From NCBI GenBank assembly GCA_016721465.1, contig JADKIA010000009.1:291936-355935 (forward strand): a stretch of 64,000 nucleotides of DNA, read 5' to 3'. The notes under the pieces are model-generated. The model ran no database searches. It was given only the letters and a program-made list of their open reading frames with translations, and had not been told where the DNA came from. The DNA is from Ideonella sp. (GTDB taxonomy: Bacteria; Pseudomonadota; Gammaproteobacteria; Burkholderiales; Burkholderiaceae_C). Positions within the stretch are counted from its first letter, which is position 1; the number at the start of each line of letters is the position of its first letter. Positions 34,250 to 42,177 of the stretch are shown piece after piece. Both the position numbers and the translations under genes were made by a program.

Positions 34250-34444
34250 GGCCGAAGCCGAGCGCCTCCTTTGGCCTTGCGCAAGCCATGCACCCCCTTG
34301 CGCTCAATCCGGCCAGGTGCGCGCCGCTGCAGAATGGAGGCTGCCGACGCATTGGCCGCAGGGCAAGGTGCCGAGGTGCAGGGCGGCGCGGCGCCAGCGT
34401 GAATCGGCCAGGCGCCGGGCGTCATTTCAAGGCGAGGGCTTTTC

Positions 34445-37291
34445 ATGCTCAGGTGGAGGTCGATGGCGGCGTGCAGCTCGGGCCCTTGGTCGGGTCGCGC
34501 AGCGCTGCGCCGGTGGCGCACGGCTGCGTTGGCCCTGCTGTGGCTGTTTGTTGCTGCCGGCGCCGCCCTGGGCCAGGCGCCGCCGTCGAGCGCGGCGCCC
34601 AAGTCGATCACGGTGGTGATGGACGACAACTACCCGCCGTTCGTCTTTCGCGACTCGAACGGTCAGCTGCAGGGGATCCTCAAGGACACCTGGGCGCTGT
34701 GGCAGGCACACACCGGCATCGCCGTCCGCCTGCAGGCGATGGACTGGGCCAAGGCGCAGCAGGCGATGCTGGCCGGCCAGGCCGACGTCATCGACACCAT
34801 CTTCGTGACCGAGCCGCGCAGGCGCCTCTACGACTTCACCGCGCCATACGCCAAGCTCGAGGTCCCGATCTTCTTCCACCAGAGCATCAGCGGCATCGTC
34901 AACGCCGATTCGTTGAAGGGGTTCACGGTCGGCGTGAAGGATGGCGACGCCTGCATCGACGTGCTGCGCGGCCATGGCGTCGACAGCATGAAGACCTATC
35001 CGAGCTACACGGCCGTCATCTCGGCCGCCAGCGCCGGCGAGGTGCGCGTCTTCTGCGTGGACCAGCCGCCCGCGCTGTACCTGCTCAACCAGCTCGGCGT
35101 CGAGAAGGACTTCCGCCGGTCGGTGCCCTTGTATTCGGGTGAGTTTCACCGCGCGGTGGCGAAGGGCAATGCCGCGCTGCTGAAGGTGCTGGAAGCCGGC
35201 TTTGAGCAGATCACCGCATCGGAGCGTCAGGCGATCGAGGACAAGTGGTACGGGTCGGTGAACCAGCGCGACATCCCGCCGTTCTTCCGCTATGGCGCCT
35301 ACGCCTTGCTCGGCGCGGTGGTCGCGGCCCTGATCTTGACGGTCTGGAGCCTGGCGCTGCGCCGCCGCGTGGCGGCGAAGACCGCCGAGTTGTCGCAATC
35401 GCTCGAGGCGCTCGGTGCGGCCAAGCGCTCGGCCGAGCAAGCACTCGCGCAACTCGACGCCACGCTCGGGGCCATCCCCGACCTGCTCTTCGAGACCGAC
35501 ATCGAGGGCCGTTACCTCGACCACCGCGCCGGCCGGGCCGACTTGCTCGTCCTCCCGCCCGAGCAGTTGATCGGGCGCACGGTCAGCGACGTGATGCCCC
35601 CAGCAGCGGCGCAGTCGATCCTTGAGGCACTGCGCCAGGCGTCGCGCCACGGAAGCTCGACGGGCGCCCAGTTTCGTCTCGACTTGCCGCAGGGCGAGCA
35701 TTGGTTCGAGTTGTCGATTGCACGCAAACGCAGCGGGTCGGTCGAGGGCGAGCGCTTCGTGGTGCTGTCCCGCGACATCACCGATCGCAAGCGTGCGGAG
35801 ACCGCGCTGCAACAGAGCGAACAGAGCTTCCGCCATTTCTTCGAGGCCGGCCTGGTGGGCATGGCGATCACCGTGCCCGACAAGCACTGGGGCAAGTTCA
35901 ACCAGCGCCTGGCCGAAATGTTCGGCTACAGCCCCCAAGAGCTGAACGACCTGACCTGGTCTGGGCTCACCCATCCCGACGACCTGGCCGCCGACGAAGC
36001 GAACTTCCAGCGCGTGATGGCCGGGCAAACCGATGGCTACACGATGGACAAGCGCTTCATCCGCAAGGATGGTGAGGTGCTGCACGCCTCGATCGCGGTG
36101 CGCTGTGAACGCAACGAGCAAGGTCAGGCCGAGCGCTTCTTTGCCGTCGTCGAAGACATCAGCCAGCGCAAGCGCGCCGAGGCGGCCCTGACCCAGCACC
36201 GCGACGAGCTGGAGCGGCTGGTGCAAGCGCGCTCGCGTGAGCTGGTCGATGCGCGTGACGTGGCGGTGGCCGCCAGCCGAGCGAAGAGCGAGTTCCTGTC
36301 GAGCATGAGCCACGAGTTGCGCACGCCGCTGAACGCCATCATGGGCTTCTCGCAACTGCTCGAGCTCGACCGTGAACTGTCGCCCCGTTCGCTGCGGTTC
36401 GCAAAGGAGATATTGAATGCGGGCAAGCACTTGCTGCACTTGATCAACGAGGTGCTCGACCTCGCCCAGGTCGAGTCGGGCCGGATCGCGTTGACGCCCG
36501 AAGCGCTGCACCTGGCCGCGATCGGCCAGGAAGTGCTGACCCTGATGCAGCCACTGGCCGACCAGCGCGGGGTCACGCTGCAGGCCGGCGCCTTCGACGG
36601 GCTGGTCGTGCGCGCCGACCGCATGCGGCTGAAGCAGGTGCTGGTCAACATCGTGTCCAACGCGATCAAGTACAACCGCCCGGCCGGCCGTGTGTCGGTG
36701 GAAACCACCGCGCTGGATGAGCAGACGGTTCGCATCACCGTGCGCGACACCGGGGTGGGCATTGCGCCCGAGCGCCTGTCGCAGGTGTTCGAGCCGTTCA
36801 ATCGGCTGGGAGCCGAGTCGGGGTCGATCGAAGGCACCGGCATCGGCCTGAGCATCTGTAAGCGCCTGGTCGAGTTGATGGGTGGGCACATCGGGGTGAG
36901 CAGCCGGGCCGGCGAGGGCAGCAAGTTCTGGGTCGACCTGCGCCGCGACCTTGGTGCCAAGATCGAGCCGGGGCAGCGCCATGCCGTCACGTCCCGAGGC
37001 CCCGCACCCACGCCGGGCCGCGCGGCTGAACTGCTCTACGTGGAGGACAACGCGGCCAACCTGCAACTGATGCAGGACTTCATCGGCCGCCAAACCGGTT
37101 GGCAATTGCGCTGCGCCACGTCGGCCGCGGCCGGCTTGGCGTCTGCGCGCGCACCGGCCCGACCTGATCCTGCTCGACATCAACCTGCCCGACAGGGACG
37201 GCCATGCCGTGCTGGCCGAGCTGCGCGCCGACGCCCGTACCCGCGACATCCCGACGGTGGCCGTGACCGCCAATGCCATGCCCAGCGATGA
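34445..37291 (+). CDS. Hybrid sensor histidine kinase with SBP_bac_3 and two PAS domains, receiver frameshifted
   Basis: 948 aa as read. Signal/anchor (about 25-44), periplasmic amino-acid-binding-type domain (about 53-270: SITVVMDDNYPPFVF, DVIDTIFVTEPRR), transmembrane helix (about 286-305), two PAS domains (about 340-450 and 460-580), HisKA with FLSSMSHELRTPLN (phospho-His near 622), HATPase with NIVSNAIKYN, DTGVGIAPE and GTGIGLSICK, then the start of a receiver (LLYVEDNAANLQLM near 864). At 37145-37152 a (GC)4 run puts the rest out of frame; (GC)5 would restore DLILLDINLPD. GAGGG is 7 nt before the ATG. Confidence 0.88.
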   Translation: MLRWRSMAACSSGPWSGRAALRRWRTAALALLWLFVAAGAALGQAPPSSAAPKSITVVMDDNYPPFVFRDSNGQLQGILKDTWALWQAHTGIAVRLQAMDWAKAQQAMLAGQADVIDTIFVTEPRRRLYDFTAPYAKLEVPIFFHQSISGIVNADSLKGFTVGVKDGDACIDVLRGHGVDSMKTYPSYTAVISAASAGEVRVFCVDQPPALYLLNQLGVEKDFRRSVPLYSGEFHRAVAKGNAALLKVLEAGFEQITASERQAIEDKWYGSVNQRDIPPFFRYGAYALLGAVVAALILTVWSLALRRRVAAKTAELSQSLEALGAAKRSAEQALAQLDATLGAIPDLLFETDIEGRYLDHRAGRADLLVLPPEQLIGRTVSDVMPPAAAQSILEALRQASRHGSSTGAQFRLDLPQGEHWFELSIARKRSGSVEGERFVVLSRDITDRKRAETALQQSEQSFRHFFEAGLVGMAITVPDKHWGKFNQRLAEMFGYSPQELNDLTWSGLTHPDDLAADEANFQRVMAGQTDGYTMDKRFIRKDGEVLHASIAVRCERNEQGQAERFFAVVEDISQRKRAEAALTQHRDELERLVQARSRELVDARDVAVAASRAKSEFLSSMSHELRTPLNAIMGFSQLLELDRELSPRSLRFAKEILNAGKHLLHLINEVLDLAQVESGRIALTPEALHLAAIGQEVLTLMQPLADQRGVTLQAGAFDGLVVRADRMRLKQVLVNIVSNAIKYNRPAGRVSVETTALDEQTVRITVRDTGVGIAPERLSQVFEPFNRLGAESGSIEGTGIGLSICKRLVELMGGHIGVSSRAGEGSKFWVDLRRDLGAKIEPGQRHAVTSRGPAPTPGRAAELLYVEDNAANLQLMQDFIGRQTGWQLRCATSAAAGLASARAPARPDPARHQPARQGRPCRAGRAARRRPYPRHPDGGRDRQCHAQR

Positions 37292-37403
37292 ACAGCGCGC
37301 ACGGGACGCGGGCTTCGACGACTACCTCGCCAAACCGATCGATCTGGCGGCGCTCGACGCCGTGCTGGCGCGCCTGCTCGATGTCGGCCGGGCCGGCGGC
37401 TGA
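37153..37403 (+). pseudogene. Out-of-frame remainder of the kinase receiver domain
   Basis: Reads RPDLILLDINLPDRDGHAVL, then DIPTVAVTANAMPSDEQRARDAGFDDYLAKPID, the phospho-acceptor aspartate and signalling lysine parts of a CheY-like receiver, quoted in pieces. It continues the upstream kinase after the dinucleotide slip at 37145-37152 and has no ribosome site of its own. Confidence 0.85.
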
Positions 37404-37461
37404 GCGCGCGTAGACCCGGGCTGCGCGCCTCGCTGCGATGGCGTGGTGCGGCCGGCGGATG

Positions 37462-38667
37462 TCAGCCGGGCTGCGATGGCTGGATGCTGCCGACCGGAGA
37501 TGTCAGCGCAGTGACATCCAGCGCGCCACCCGGACGAGCGCTGTCGGCCAGCAGGCGGTCCAGGATGTCGGGAATCTCGAACACGGCCCGGTTGTCGATG
37601 CAGCGCACCCGCGCCTTGAAGTCCTCCAGGTTTGACAGCAAGGCCTGCACCGCCGGTTCAAGACGGCGGGTGGAGCGGATCACCAGCCCGAGGCCGTTCT
37701 CGACCACCCATTCGGTGTTGTAGCGCTCCTGCGGCATGGTCCAGGCGTTGCGGAAGGTGATCACTGGCAGGCCTTGCTGCACCGCTTCGCTCAGGCTGCC
37801 GGGTCCGGGCTTGCCGATGAAGAAATCGGCCAGCATCATGTGCTGCCGCACCTCGGGCGTGAAGCCGACGATGAGGCGCGGCGCGCCACTGTTCTGGCGA
37901 CCGAGTTCGCGCAGTTCGCGTGCCAGCACGGGGTGGCGACCGCACATCAGGATCAGCTGCAAGTCGGGCAGTCGCTGGGCGATGTCCAGCATGGCCATCG
38001 AGCCCTCGCCACCGAACATCACGATGCCGGTGGGACGCTGCGGGTCGAGGCCCAGCCGGGTGCGCGCCTCGGCCCGATCCACAGCGATCGGGTGATAGAA
38101 GTCGGGCCGCACGATCATGCCCGAGCTGCGGTGGATGCAGTGGCTCGGCAAGCCAGCCAGCATGGCCTGCCGCGCGGCCCTGGGCGTGCCGCACACCACG
38201 TGCTGATCGATGCCTGGCTCGATCCAGAAATGCGGCGGATGGTCGGCCATGTCGGTGAGCACGGTGACGTAGGGCACGCCCGGCAGCACCTGTGTCGCGC
38301 TGTGCAGCATGGCGCGGTTGAAGTTCGGCACCAGCGAGACGATCAGGTCCGGCTCATGGCGCAGCCAATGCTGTTGCAGGCGTCGCATCATGCTCGGGTG
38401 GCCCAGACGGATGATGCCCTGCAGCAGCTTGAGCTCCTGCGCCAGGCCCAGCGTCCAGCCGGTGGACAAGCGCTTGTTGTACAGCGCCTCGGGCGCCATG
38501 CCGGTGATGCGGCGAAAGCGATCATCGGGGTCCAGCACCTCGAACAGGTTGACGCGCCGCACATGCCACGGCCGACCCTGCTCGCGGACCACGGCTTCCA
38601 GTGCCAGGGCCGCGGCGCGGTGGCCACCACCGGCATTGAAGTACATCAGGTCGATGGTGGGCTGCAT
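37462..38667 (-). CDS. MGDG-synthase-like diacylglycerol glycosyltransferase
   Basis: 401 aa. YFNAGGGHRAAALALEAVV at the N-terminus is the glycine-rich motif of the MGDG synthase/MurG (GT28) group; TVLTDMADHPPHFWIEPGIDQHVV and the C-terminal FFIGKPGPGSLSEAVQQGLPVITF (nucleotide-sugar site), cited as shorter adjoining pieces, complete the GT-B fold. It should transfer a sugar from a UDP-sugar to diacylglycerol at the membrane, giving phosphorus-free glycolipid. ATG 38667 has GAGGAAG just upstream and keeps the Pho box outside the gene. Divergent from lplT. Confidence 0.85.
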   Translation of the reverse strand: MQPTIDLMYFNAGGGHRAAALALEAVVREQGRPWHVRRVNLFEVLDPDDRFRRITGMAPEALYNKRLSTGWTLGLAQELKLLQGIIRLGHPSMMRRLQQHWLRHEPDLIVSLVPNFNRAMLHSATQVLPGVPYVTVLTDMADHPPHFWIEPGIDQHVVCGTPRAARQAMLAGLPSHCIHRSSGMIVRPDFYHPIAVDRAEARTRLGLDPQRPTGIVMFGGEGSMAMLDIAQRLPDLQLILMCGRHPVLARELRELGRQNSGAPRLIVGFTPEVRQHMMLADFFIGKPGPGSLSEAVQQGLPVITFRNAWTMPQERYNTEWVVENGLGLVIRSTRRLEPAVQALLSNLEDFKARVRCIDNRAVFEIPDILDRLLADSARPGGALDVTALTSPVGSIQPSQPG

Positions 38668-38710
38668 GACTTCCTCGGCAGGTGCTACCGGCGAATGCTC
38701 GCCGCGGTGC

Positions 38711-38728
38711 ATGACCACGGTGTGACGC
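38711..38728 (-). promoter_or_regulatory. Candidate Pho box for the MGDG-synthase-like gene
   Basis: Minus strand GCGTCAC-ACCG-TGGTCAT: two 7-bp direct repeats with 4-bp spacer, the PhoB geometry (consensus CTGTCAT-N4-CTGTCAT). Ends 43 nt before the start codon. Confidence 0.5.
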
Positions 38729-38744
38729 CCGACCGGCCGGCAGC

Positions 38745-38762
38745 GCGTCATCCCGCCGTCAC
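38745..38762 (+). promoter_or_regulatory. Candidate Pho box for lplT
   Basis: GCGTCAT-CCCG-CCGTCAC, 7-4-7 direct repeat on the plus strand, ending 59 nt before the lplT ATG; back to back with the oppositely oriented box at 38711-38728. Confidence 0.5.
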
Positions 38763-38821
38763 AGCCTTGCCACGCCGGCCGCGCAGACTGCGCGGCTGCT
38801 CAACCGCTGCACCAAGCCTGG

Positions 38822-40036
38822 ATGCCCGCAGGATTCCATTGCCTGATCGCCGCGCAGTTTGCGTCCGCGCTGGCCGACAACGCCTTGCTCATCGTGATGA
38901 TCGCGCTGCTGGACGAGCGTGGTCACCCGGCCTGGTGGGCACCGCTGCTCAAGCTGGTGTTCACCTTGGCCTACGTGCTGCTGGCGCCACTGGTGGGCCC
39001 CTTGGCCGACAGCGGCCCCAAGGCCCGTTTGATGGCCTGGATGAACGCGCTGAAGATGCTGGGCCTGGGGATGATCCTCGCCGGCATCCACCCCTTGCTG
39101 GGCTTTGCCGTGGTGGGCGTGGCCGCGGCTGCGTATGCACCGGCCAAGTACGGCCTGATCACCGAGTTGGTGGGACCGACCCAGCTGGTGCGCGCCAACG
39201 CCTGGATCGAGGTGTCGGTGGTGCTGGCCGCGCTGGCGGGCACGGTGCTGGGCGGCGGCCTGGTGTCCGAAACCTGGCGGGCGGGCGCGCTGGCCACTCG
39301 CGGGATGGACCTGCTGGCCGGTGCCGGGCTGCCACCCACGCGCCTGGCCTTGTCGCTGCTGTTGCTGTGGGCCGTCTATCTGCTGGCCGGGCTGCTCAAC
39401 CTCGGTGTGCCGGCCAGCGGCGCGCGCTATCCGGGTGGTCGATTGCAGCTGGGCTCGGACTTCTGGCGCGCACAGTGCACGCTCTGGCGCGATGCCGACG
39501 GCGGCCTGTCCCTGGCCGTCACCACGCTGTTCTGGGGCGTGGGCGCCACGCTGCAGTTCGCCGTGCTGCGCTGGGCCATCGACGTGCTCGGGCTGAGCCT
39601 GTCGCAGGGTGCCTACCTGCAGGCCGTGGTCGCGGTGGGCGTGGTGCTGGGCGCAGCGGTGGCCGGGCGGCTGGTGGGCATCGGCGCTGCGCGGCGCATG
39701 CTGCCGCTGGGGGTGCTGCTGGGTGGGTGCATCGCTCTGGCCGCACTGAGCACTGGCCTGGGTATGGCCATCTGCATGCTGGCGCTGGTGGGCCTGGTGG
39801 GCGGCCTGCTGGTGGTGCCCTTGAACGCCTTGCTGCAGCACCGTGGGCATCAGTTGCTGACGGCTGGACGCTCCATTGCGGTGCAAGGCTTCAACGAGAA
39901 CCTGAGCGTGCTGTTGATGCTCAGCGGCTATGCCGCCATGCTGGCCTGGCGCGTGCCCATCGTGCCGCTGATGGTCGGCTTCGGCCTGGGCATCGGTGCG
40001 CTGGTGGGCTGGTTGTGGTGGCGCTCGCGCCGTTGA
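38822..40036 (+). CDS. lplT: LplT, lysophospholipid flippase (MFS)
   Basis: 404 aa with twelve helices. Family segments: FASALADNALLIVMIALL at residue 14, LAPLVGPLADSGPKARLM, VVGVAAAAYAPAKYGLITEL near 98 and GLVGGLLVVPLNALLQHRGH near 327, all typical of LplT. It flips lysophospholipids from the outer to the inner leaflet for re-acylation. Under PhoB-type control, as proposed here, it would salvage lysolipids made while phospholipids are degraded. Ends 6 nt before the convergent GT4 gene. Confidence 0.93.
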   Translation: MPAGFHCLIAAQFASALADNALLIVMIALLDERGHPAWWAPLLKLVFTLAYVLLAPLVGPLADSGPKARLMAWMNALKMLGLGMILAGIHPLLGFAVVGVAAAAYAPAKYGLITELVGPTQLVRANAWIEVSVVLAALAGTVLGGGLVSETWRAGALATRGMDLLAGAGLPPTRLALSLLLLWAVYLLAGLLNLGVPASGARYPGGRLQLGSDFWRAQCTLWRDADGGLSLAVTTLFWGVGATLQFAVLRWAIDVLGLSLSQGAYLQAVVAVGVVLGAAVAGRLVGIGAARRMLPLGVLLGGCIALAALSTGLGMAICMLALVGLVGGLLVVPLNALLQHRGHQLLTAGRSIAVQGFNENLSVLLMLSGYAAMLAWRVPIVPLMVGFGLGIGALVGWLWWRSRR

Positions 40037-40042
40037 AAGGTC

Positions 40043-41275
40043 TCAGGCGGGCACCAGCTGCAGTGCGCTGCGCGCCTGGGGCGTGGCTTCCAGGGCTTGA
40101 AGGTAGACCTGCTCCACCTGGTCGACGATGGCCGGCCAGCCCATCTGCGTCGATGATTCGTGGGCCCGGATTCCCAGCTGGCGCATTCGACCCGGCTGGG
40201 TGGCCAGGGCCAGCGCCTGCTGCACGAAGCCCGCCCGATCGTCCACCCGCACCCGCACCCCGTCGTGGCCGGAGGTGATCAGCTGGGCCGCGGCGGCGTA
40301 GTCGTAGGCCAGCACGGCCAGGCCGCTGGCCATGGCCTCGCCGGTGACGTTGCCCCAGGTCTCGGTGAGGCTGGGAAAGACGAACAGGTCGCCTGAGGCG
40401 TAGTGCCGCGCCAGGTCGTCGCCGCTGCGCTGGCCCGCCAGCACCAGGCCGGGCACCCGGCCGTGCAGGGCCTCGCGCAGCGGCCCGTCGCCCACCAGCA
40501 CGCAGCGGGCCGTCGGGTCCACCGAGCGCACCGCCGCGTAGGCCTCGAGCACGGTGTCCAGGTTCTTCTCGGCCGCGAGTCGGCCCACGCACATCAGCAC
40601 CGGGGTGTCGGGCCCCGCACCCCACTCGGCGCGCAGTTCATCGCTGCGGTGCCGCGGCGAGAAGCGCTGCGTGTCCACCCCCCGGCCGATCACGCTCATG
40701 CGGTGGAAGCCGTGTTGCTGCAGCTCGCTGCGCAGGCCTTCGGTCGGCACCATGGTGACATTGGTGCGGTTGTGGAACTTGCGCAGGTAGGCCAGGATCG
40801 GTTTGCGCAACCAGCCGATGTCGTAGTGCCGGCTGTAGGCGTGGAAGTTGGTGCGGAACTCCGAGCACACCGGCAGCTTCAACCTCGCCGCCGCCTGCAG
40901 AGCCGACCAACCCAGCAGGCCCTCGGTGGCAATGTGCACCACGTCCGGACGCCGCAGTGCCCACTGCGCCACCAGCGCGCGCTTGGAGGGCAGGCCCATC
41001 TTCAGGTGCGGGTAGCGTGGGATCGGGCAGCCGCGCAGCAACACCTCGTTGAACTGTCCACCCTGGGCACCCGCCTCGCCGGCCTGCTGGCGCAGCCGCA
41101 CGAGTTGCAGCGCGTGGCCCTTGCCGCGCAGGCCCTCCACCAGCCGCTGCAGCGTGAGCGCGGCGCCATTGACATCGGGCGGGTAGGTCTCGGTGACCAC
41201 CGCGATGCGCAGGCTGCGGCGCTCGGCGGGCAACTCGTCGACCACGAAAGACGGCAGGGCGGGTTGTGCGTTCAT
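40043..41275 (-). CDS. GT4 glycosyltransferase (MgtA/SqdX-like)
   Basis: 410 aa, GT-B fold. N-terminal domain: IAVVTETYPPDVNGAALTLQ near residue 24, PDVVHIATEGLLGWSA, YSRHYDIGWLRKPILAYLRKFHN. C-terminal domain: VLMCVGRLAAEKNLDTVLEAY and the E-x7-E motif in LTETWGNVTGEAMASGL near 325. Closest in pattern to GDP-mannose- or UDP-sugar-dependent lipid glycosyltransferases, a second sugar-adding enzyme for glycolipids beside the MGDG-synthase-like one. Sugar donor cannot be told by eye. Confidence 0.88.
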   Translation of the reverse strand: MNAQPALPSFVVDELPAERRSLRIAVVTETYPPDVNGAALTLQRLVEGLRGKGHALQLVRLRQQAGEAGAQGGQFNEVLLRGCPIPRYPHLKMGLPSKRALVAQWALRRPDVVHIATEGLLGWSALQAAARLKLPVCSEFRTNFHAYSRHYDIGWLRKPILAYLRKFHNRTNVTMVPTEGLRSELQQHGFHRMSVIGRGVDTQRFSPRHRSDELRAEWGAGPDTPVLMCVGRLAAEKNLDTVLEAYAAVRSVDPTARCVLVGDGPLREALHGRVPGLVLAGQRSGDDLARHYASGDLFVFPSLTETWGNVTGEAMASGLAVLAYDYAAAAQLITSGHDGVRVRVDDRAGFVQQALALATQPGRMRQLGIRAHESSTQMGWPAIVDQVEQVYLQALEATPQARSALQLVPA

Positions 41276-41297
41276 GGCGCCATGCTCCGTGGCGATT

Positions 41298-41315
41298 GCA
41301 ACAGGCGTGTGACAG
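41298..41315 (-). promoter_or_regulatory. Candidate Pho box for the GT4 gene
   Basis: Minus strand CTGTCAC-ACGC-CTGTTGC, 7-4-7 direct repeat; the first repeat matches consensus at all seven positions. It ends 22 nt before the start codon, closer than at the other genes. Confidence 0.55.
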
Positions 41316-41360
41316 CCCGACGACGCACCGCATCGCCTCGCTGGCCTCTTGCAGGCCGCA

Positions 41361-41402
41361 CTGTCACTGGAATTTCACGGCGGCCCGTCACCATCCTGTC
41401 GC
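41361..41402 (+). promoter_or_regulatory. Two candidate Pho boxes for the Mpo1-like gene
   Basis: CTGTCAC-TGGA-ATTTCAC (41361-41378) and CCGTCAC-CATC-CTGTCGC (41385-41402), both 7-4-7 direct repeats on the plus strand. The second ends 48 nt before the ATG. With the minus-strand box at 41298-41315 the whole 175-bp intergenic region is a double Pho promoter. Confidence 0.55.
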
Positions 41403-41450
41403 ATGGCTGCCGCGGGCACCCATGCCTTCCTTCCATTGCAGGAGCCCCCC

Positions 41451-42053
41451 ATGAACAGATTCCTCCAGGCCTTGGCGCAGCAGCGCTGGGACGACCACCG
41501 CTACTACCACCACTGCCGCATCAACCAGAGCCTGCACTTCGTCTCTGCGCTGAGCTTTCTGGTGGCCTACGTCATGCTGTTCGTGGATCCGGCCGCCGCC
41601 GGCCTGGTCGGTTGGCTGGTGTCCATGACCACGCGCCAATCCGGTCACTTCTTCTTCGAACCCACCGGCTACGACCATGTCAACCAGGCCAGCCAGGCCC
41701 ACAAGGAGGCCATCAAGGTCGGCTACAACCTTCGACGCAAGGTGGTTCTGATCGCGGTGTGGGCGGCCGTGCCGTTGCTGCTGTGGGCCTCACCCACCCT
41801 GTTCGGGCTGCTGCCGGCGGCAGGGCATTTCGAGGCCTTCGCCCACCAGGTGGGCTGGGGCTGGTTGCTGCTCGGTGTGGCCGGTCTCGTCTTCCGCGTC
41901 CTGCAGCTGTTCGTGCAGCAAGGCGTGATGACCGGCCTGGTGTGGGCCACCAAGATCCTCACCGACCCGTTCCACGACCTCTGGCTGTACCACCGCGCGC
42001 CGCTGCAGCTGCTCCAAGGCGAGCGCTTCGAAGTGCGCCACGGTGTGCGTTGA
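41451..42053 (+). CDS. Mpo1-like (DUF962) membrane protein, putative fatty-acid alpha-oxidation dioxygenase
   Basis: 200 aa. HHCRINQSLHFVSALSFLVAYVML near residue 20 and TRQSGHFFFEPTGY near 61 match the H-x-x-x-x-N-x-x-x-H and GHFFFE motifs of the Mpo1-like family, whose yeast member is an Fe(II)-dependent dioxygenase shortening 2-hydroxy fatty acids. Three or four hydrophobic helices are present. Its C-terminal half is longer than in standard Mpo1. AGGAG lies 6 nt before the ATG. Divergent from the GT4 gene with shared Pho boxes; a role in acyl-chain turnover is inferred. Confidence 0.72.
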   Translation: MNRFLQALAQQRWDDHRYYHHCRINQSLHFVSALSFLVAYVMLFVDPAAAGLVGWLVSMTTRQSGHFFFEPTGYDHVNQASQAHKEAIKVGYNLRRKVVLIAVWAAVPLLLWASPTLFGLLPAAGHFEAFAHQVGWGWLLLGVAGLVFRVLQLFVQQGVMTGLVWATKILTDPFHDLWLYHRAPLQLLQGERFEVRHGVR

Positions 42054-42101
42054 TTCCCAGGCAAGCACCGTCCTGCACGCCGCCCGGTCCTGGGGGCGCT
42101 G

Positions 42102-42133
42102 TCAAGCAAAGGCGGCTCTGCCACTTTGCTTGA
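42102..42133. terminator. Strong hairpin between the Mpo1-like gene and the aminotransferase
   Basis: TCAAGCAAAG (42102-42111) pairs perfectly with CTTTGCTTGA (42124-42133) and the loop can pair further (GGC/GCC). It sits between two convergent genes, 49 nt after one stop and 45 nt before the other, and is followed by a C6/G5 run. Confidence 0.7.
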
Positions 42134-42177
42134 TCCCCCCGGGGGACGGGCGCCGCATGGCGGCGTCCTTGGCGCGC

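Noticed and set aside
34427..37279. 950-codon open frame on the minus strand opposite the hybrid kinase
   Set aside because: Shadow of the GC-rich kinase gene: His/Gln/Arg-rich translation, no domains, while the plus strand has continuous kinase motifs.
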